Origin: Robertmurraya korlensis NBRC 107688
GTDB taxonomy: Bacteria > Bacillota > Bacilli > Bacillales > Cytobacillaceae
Assembly: GCF_001591645.1 (NCBI RefSeq)
Contig: NZ_BCVH01000009.1
Span: forward strand, 1 to 64,000
Direction: 5' to 3'
DNA: 64,000 bases
Under the pieces are notes generated by a model, which made no database searches, had not been told where the DNA came from, and was given only the letters and a program-made list of their open reading frames with translations. Below are positions 62,311 through 64,000 of this stretch, in pieces (position 1 is the first letter of the stretch; each line of letters begins with the position of its first letter). The translations under genes and the position numbers were made by a program.

Positions 62311-63172
62311 ATCCATTAATGACTGTTCCACCATTCACATGAATCATTTGACCGCTGACATAAGATGAGTCATTAGAAGCGAGAAAAACATAACTAGCAG
62401 CAAGTTCATAAGGCTGACCTGCTCTCCCCATCGGTGTATTTGATCCGAATTCTGCTACCTGATCGGCTGGGAAGGTGGAAGGAATGAGAGGAGTCCAAAT
62501 AGGTCCTGGAGCGACTCCATTAACCCGAATTCCATCCATGGCAAGTGACTTTGAAAGAGATCTAGTAAACGTAACAATTGCTCCTTTTGTAGCAGAATAG
62601 TCAAGGAGTTGCTCGTTCCCTTGATAGGCTGTTATAGATGCGGTATTAATAATCGAACTTCCTTTCTTAAGATGAGGAAGAGCGGCCTTTGTCAAATAAA
62701 AATAAGAGAAGATATTTGTACGAAACGTTCGTTCCAGCTGTTCGGACGTTATATCTAGTAAGCTTTTCTGTGGATGCTGTTCAGCAGCATTATTAACTAC
62801 TATATCAATTTTGCCAAATTCTTTAATGGTATCTTCTACTATTTGTTTACAAATTTCTTCACTACCAATATCTCCTGCCACGAGTAAACAACGTCTGCCT
62901 TCTGACTCTACTTGTTTTTTTGTGTCCTCAGCATCCTTTGTTTCATTTAAATAGGAAACAACTACGTCAGCACCTTCTTTAGCAAAAGAGATGGCAACCG
63001 ATTTACCGATTCCGCTGTCTCCACCTGTTATAATAGCTACTTTATCTTTTAACTTATTTGAACCTTTGTACGCTTCATCGACGTGAATAGGAATAGGTTT
63101 CATTTCTTCTTCTACACCAGGTTGTTGATTTTGGTGTTGAGGTGGGAAAGTTTGTTTGTTATTCTGAGACAA
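62309..63172 (-). CDS. SDR-family oxidoreductase, YhxC/YhdF-like
   Basis: A 287-residue short-chain dehydrogenase. An N-terminal Gln/Pro-rich stretch (QNNKQTFPPQHQNQQPG) is typical of the glucose/ribitol dehydrogenase-like general-stress group of Bacillus. The cofactor motif is TGGDSGIGKSVA, with NNAAEQ, catalytic Ser in NTASITA and YSATKGA. VNGVAPGPIWTPLIPSTFP is a further mark of the group. AAAGG lies 9 bases before TTG 63172; the ATG three codons earlier is too close to it. Substrate unknown; oxidative or general stress expression is likely from relatives. Confidence 0.85.
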   Translation of the reverse strand: MSQNNKQTFPPQHQNQQPGVEEEMKPIPIHVDEAYKGSNKLKDKVAIITGGDSGIGKSVAISFAKEGADVVVSYLNETKDAEDTKKQVESEGRRCLLVAGDIGSEEICKQIVEDTIKEFGKIDIVVNNAAEQHPQKSLLDITSEQLERTFRTNIFSYFYLTKAALPHLKKGSSIINTASITAYQGNEQLLDYSATKGAIVTFTRSLSKSLAMDGIRVNGVAPGPIWTPLIPSTFPADQVAEFGSNTPMGRAGQPYELAASYVFLASNDSSYVSGQMIHVNGGTVING

Positions 63173-63352
63173 GCATATCATCCTTTCAAAGTATCTTTGT
63201 CATTTCTGTAGTATAGGATAAAAAAGGGGATTTATATGCAAACATAATGATATAGATTCGAATTAAATTTGACGGATTTGTATGAATTGTGATATAAGCA
63301 ATAATATTACAAATATTTTCTGAAGAAGGAAATCATGTGGAGGAAGTGACTT

Positions 63353-64000
63353 ATGGAACATCGTAGTAAGATATTGGACTGTACCATCAGAGATGGAGGC
63401 TTAGTCAACAATTGGGATTTTAGCGTCGAATTTGTTCAGGACTTGTATAATGGACTAAGTGATGCTGGGGTTGAATATATGGAAATTGGATACAAAAATT
63501 CAGCCAAGCTTTTGAACGTACAAGAGCCTAACCCATGGAGATTTCTTGACGATAACTTCCTAAAAGAGATTATTCCAGTGAAAAAATTCACGAAGCTTTC
63601 TGCTTTAGTGGATATTGGACGAGTAGACCCTAATGACATCCTTCCTCGTGAGCAAAGTATCTTGGATATGATTCGGGTTGCATGCTATGTTCGTGAAGTG
63701 GATAAGGGACTGGAACTTGTACAACTGTTCCATGATTTAGGCTATGAGACTTCTCTCAACATAATGGCGTTATCTAGTGTTCCAGAGCAACAGTTAATAA
63801 AAGCGTTTGACTTGGTAAAAGAGAGTCCGGTAGATGTCGTATATATCGTTGACTCATTCGGAAGCTTAGATCCTGCGGATATTGCACACCAAGTAAAGAA
63901 ATTCCAAGGTCTAATCCCTAACAAACAGCTTGGAATCCATACTCATAATAATATGCAACTGGCATTCGCCAATACGTTAACAGCGTTCCAAAATGGGGTT
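63353..64000 (+). CDS. DmpG/HMGL-like aldolase, 3' truncated by window edge
   Basis: The first 216 codons of an aldolase of the HMGL-like TIM-barrel family; no stop appears before the window ends. The motifs are LDCTIRDGG (metal and substrate site, as in 4-hydroxy-2-oxovalerate aldolase), EIGYKNS, IVDSFGSLDP and the metal-binding HTHNNMQLAFANT. GGAGGAAG precedes ATG 63353. Relatives occur with acyl/ketoacid metabolism or sugar-polymer gene sets, so the right-hand neighbours would decide the role. Confidence 0.82.
   Translation, partial: MEHRSKILDCTIRDGGLVNNWDFSVEFVQDLYNGLSDAGVEYMEIGYKNSAKLLNVQEPNPWRFLDDNFLKEIIPVKKFTKLSALVDIGRVDPNDILPREQSILDMIRVACYVREVDKGLELVQLFHDLGYETSLNIMALSSVPEQQLIKAFDLVKESPVDVVYIVDSFGSLDPADIAHQVKKFQGLIPNKQLGIHTHNNMQLAFANTLTAFQNGV

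Overview
The window looks like chromosome of a low-GC, endospore-forming Bacillaceae species. Gene order follows the Bacillus subtilis hemEHY-yhgDE-yhfI-lplJ-yhfL-comK-yhjD/E-addBA-hlpB-gerP-yisK-yisL-yisN-asnO stretch closely. Spore genes (gerPA-PF, a CotF-like coat protein, asnO), comK, FadR- and CcpA-type operators and strong AGGAGG ribosome binding sites all agree with this. I see no rRNA or tRNA gene, insertion sequence, prophage or CRISPR array. The genus cannot be fixed from sequence alone.

Layout. 1-3.1 kb: end of a beta-glucoside PTS operon (celC, 6-phospho-beta-glucosidase, a complete HPr) and a Cof-type phosphatase. 3.1-7.3 kb: an unassigned permease and the envelope-stress module liaF-liaS-liaR. 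7.3-11.6 kb: heme-degrading hmoB, divergent from coproporphyrin-route heme genes hemE-hemH-hemY. 11.7-14.5 kb: TetR regulator yhgD and membrane protein yhgE, with the same operator in front of both. 14.5-17.6 kb: small yhfH, then yhfI-lplJ-galE. 17.6-19.4 kb: CotF-like coat gene, a noncoding array of 52-bp tandem repeats and a shortened NERD-type gene. 19.4-22 kb: FadR/CcpA-controlled acyl-CoA ligase and an enoyl-CoA hydratase. 22-26.2 kb: a three-gene ABC importer and azlCD. 26.3-35.6 kb: M48 protease, yhzC, comK, yhjD, an S9 peptidase, yhjE, an SDR, an alpha/beta hydrolase and a DeoR/HAD pair. 35.8-43.4 kb: recombination genes addB-addA-hlpB without sbcDC. 43.4-45.4 kb: gerPA-PF on the minus strand. 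45.5-53.8 kb: acyl-CoA ligase, DUF418, yisK, yisL, yisN, asnO and a MATE exporter. 53.9-62.3 kb: a maltodextrin locus. 62.3-64 kb: a stress-type SDR and the 5' part of a DmpG/HMGL-like aldolase that runs off the window.

The maltodextrin locus reads as one system. A membrane-tethered extracellular amylase cuts starch, MdxE-MdxF-MdxG import the dextrins (the ATPase must be elsewhere), cytoplasmic MdxD hydrolyses them, and a LacI-type regulator lies at the far end. Several TGCAATCG-type operators sit in the mdxD/mdxE divergent region and one precedes mdxF.

Most of the window is conserved backbone. The least explained items are the 52-bp repeat array, the NERD-like protein that has lost its catalytic segment, strong ribosome binding sites serving tiny frames (before comK and at 31338), a stand-alone HPr in a sugar operon, and paired regulatory structures between hemE and hemH.
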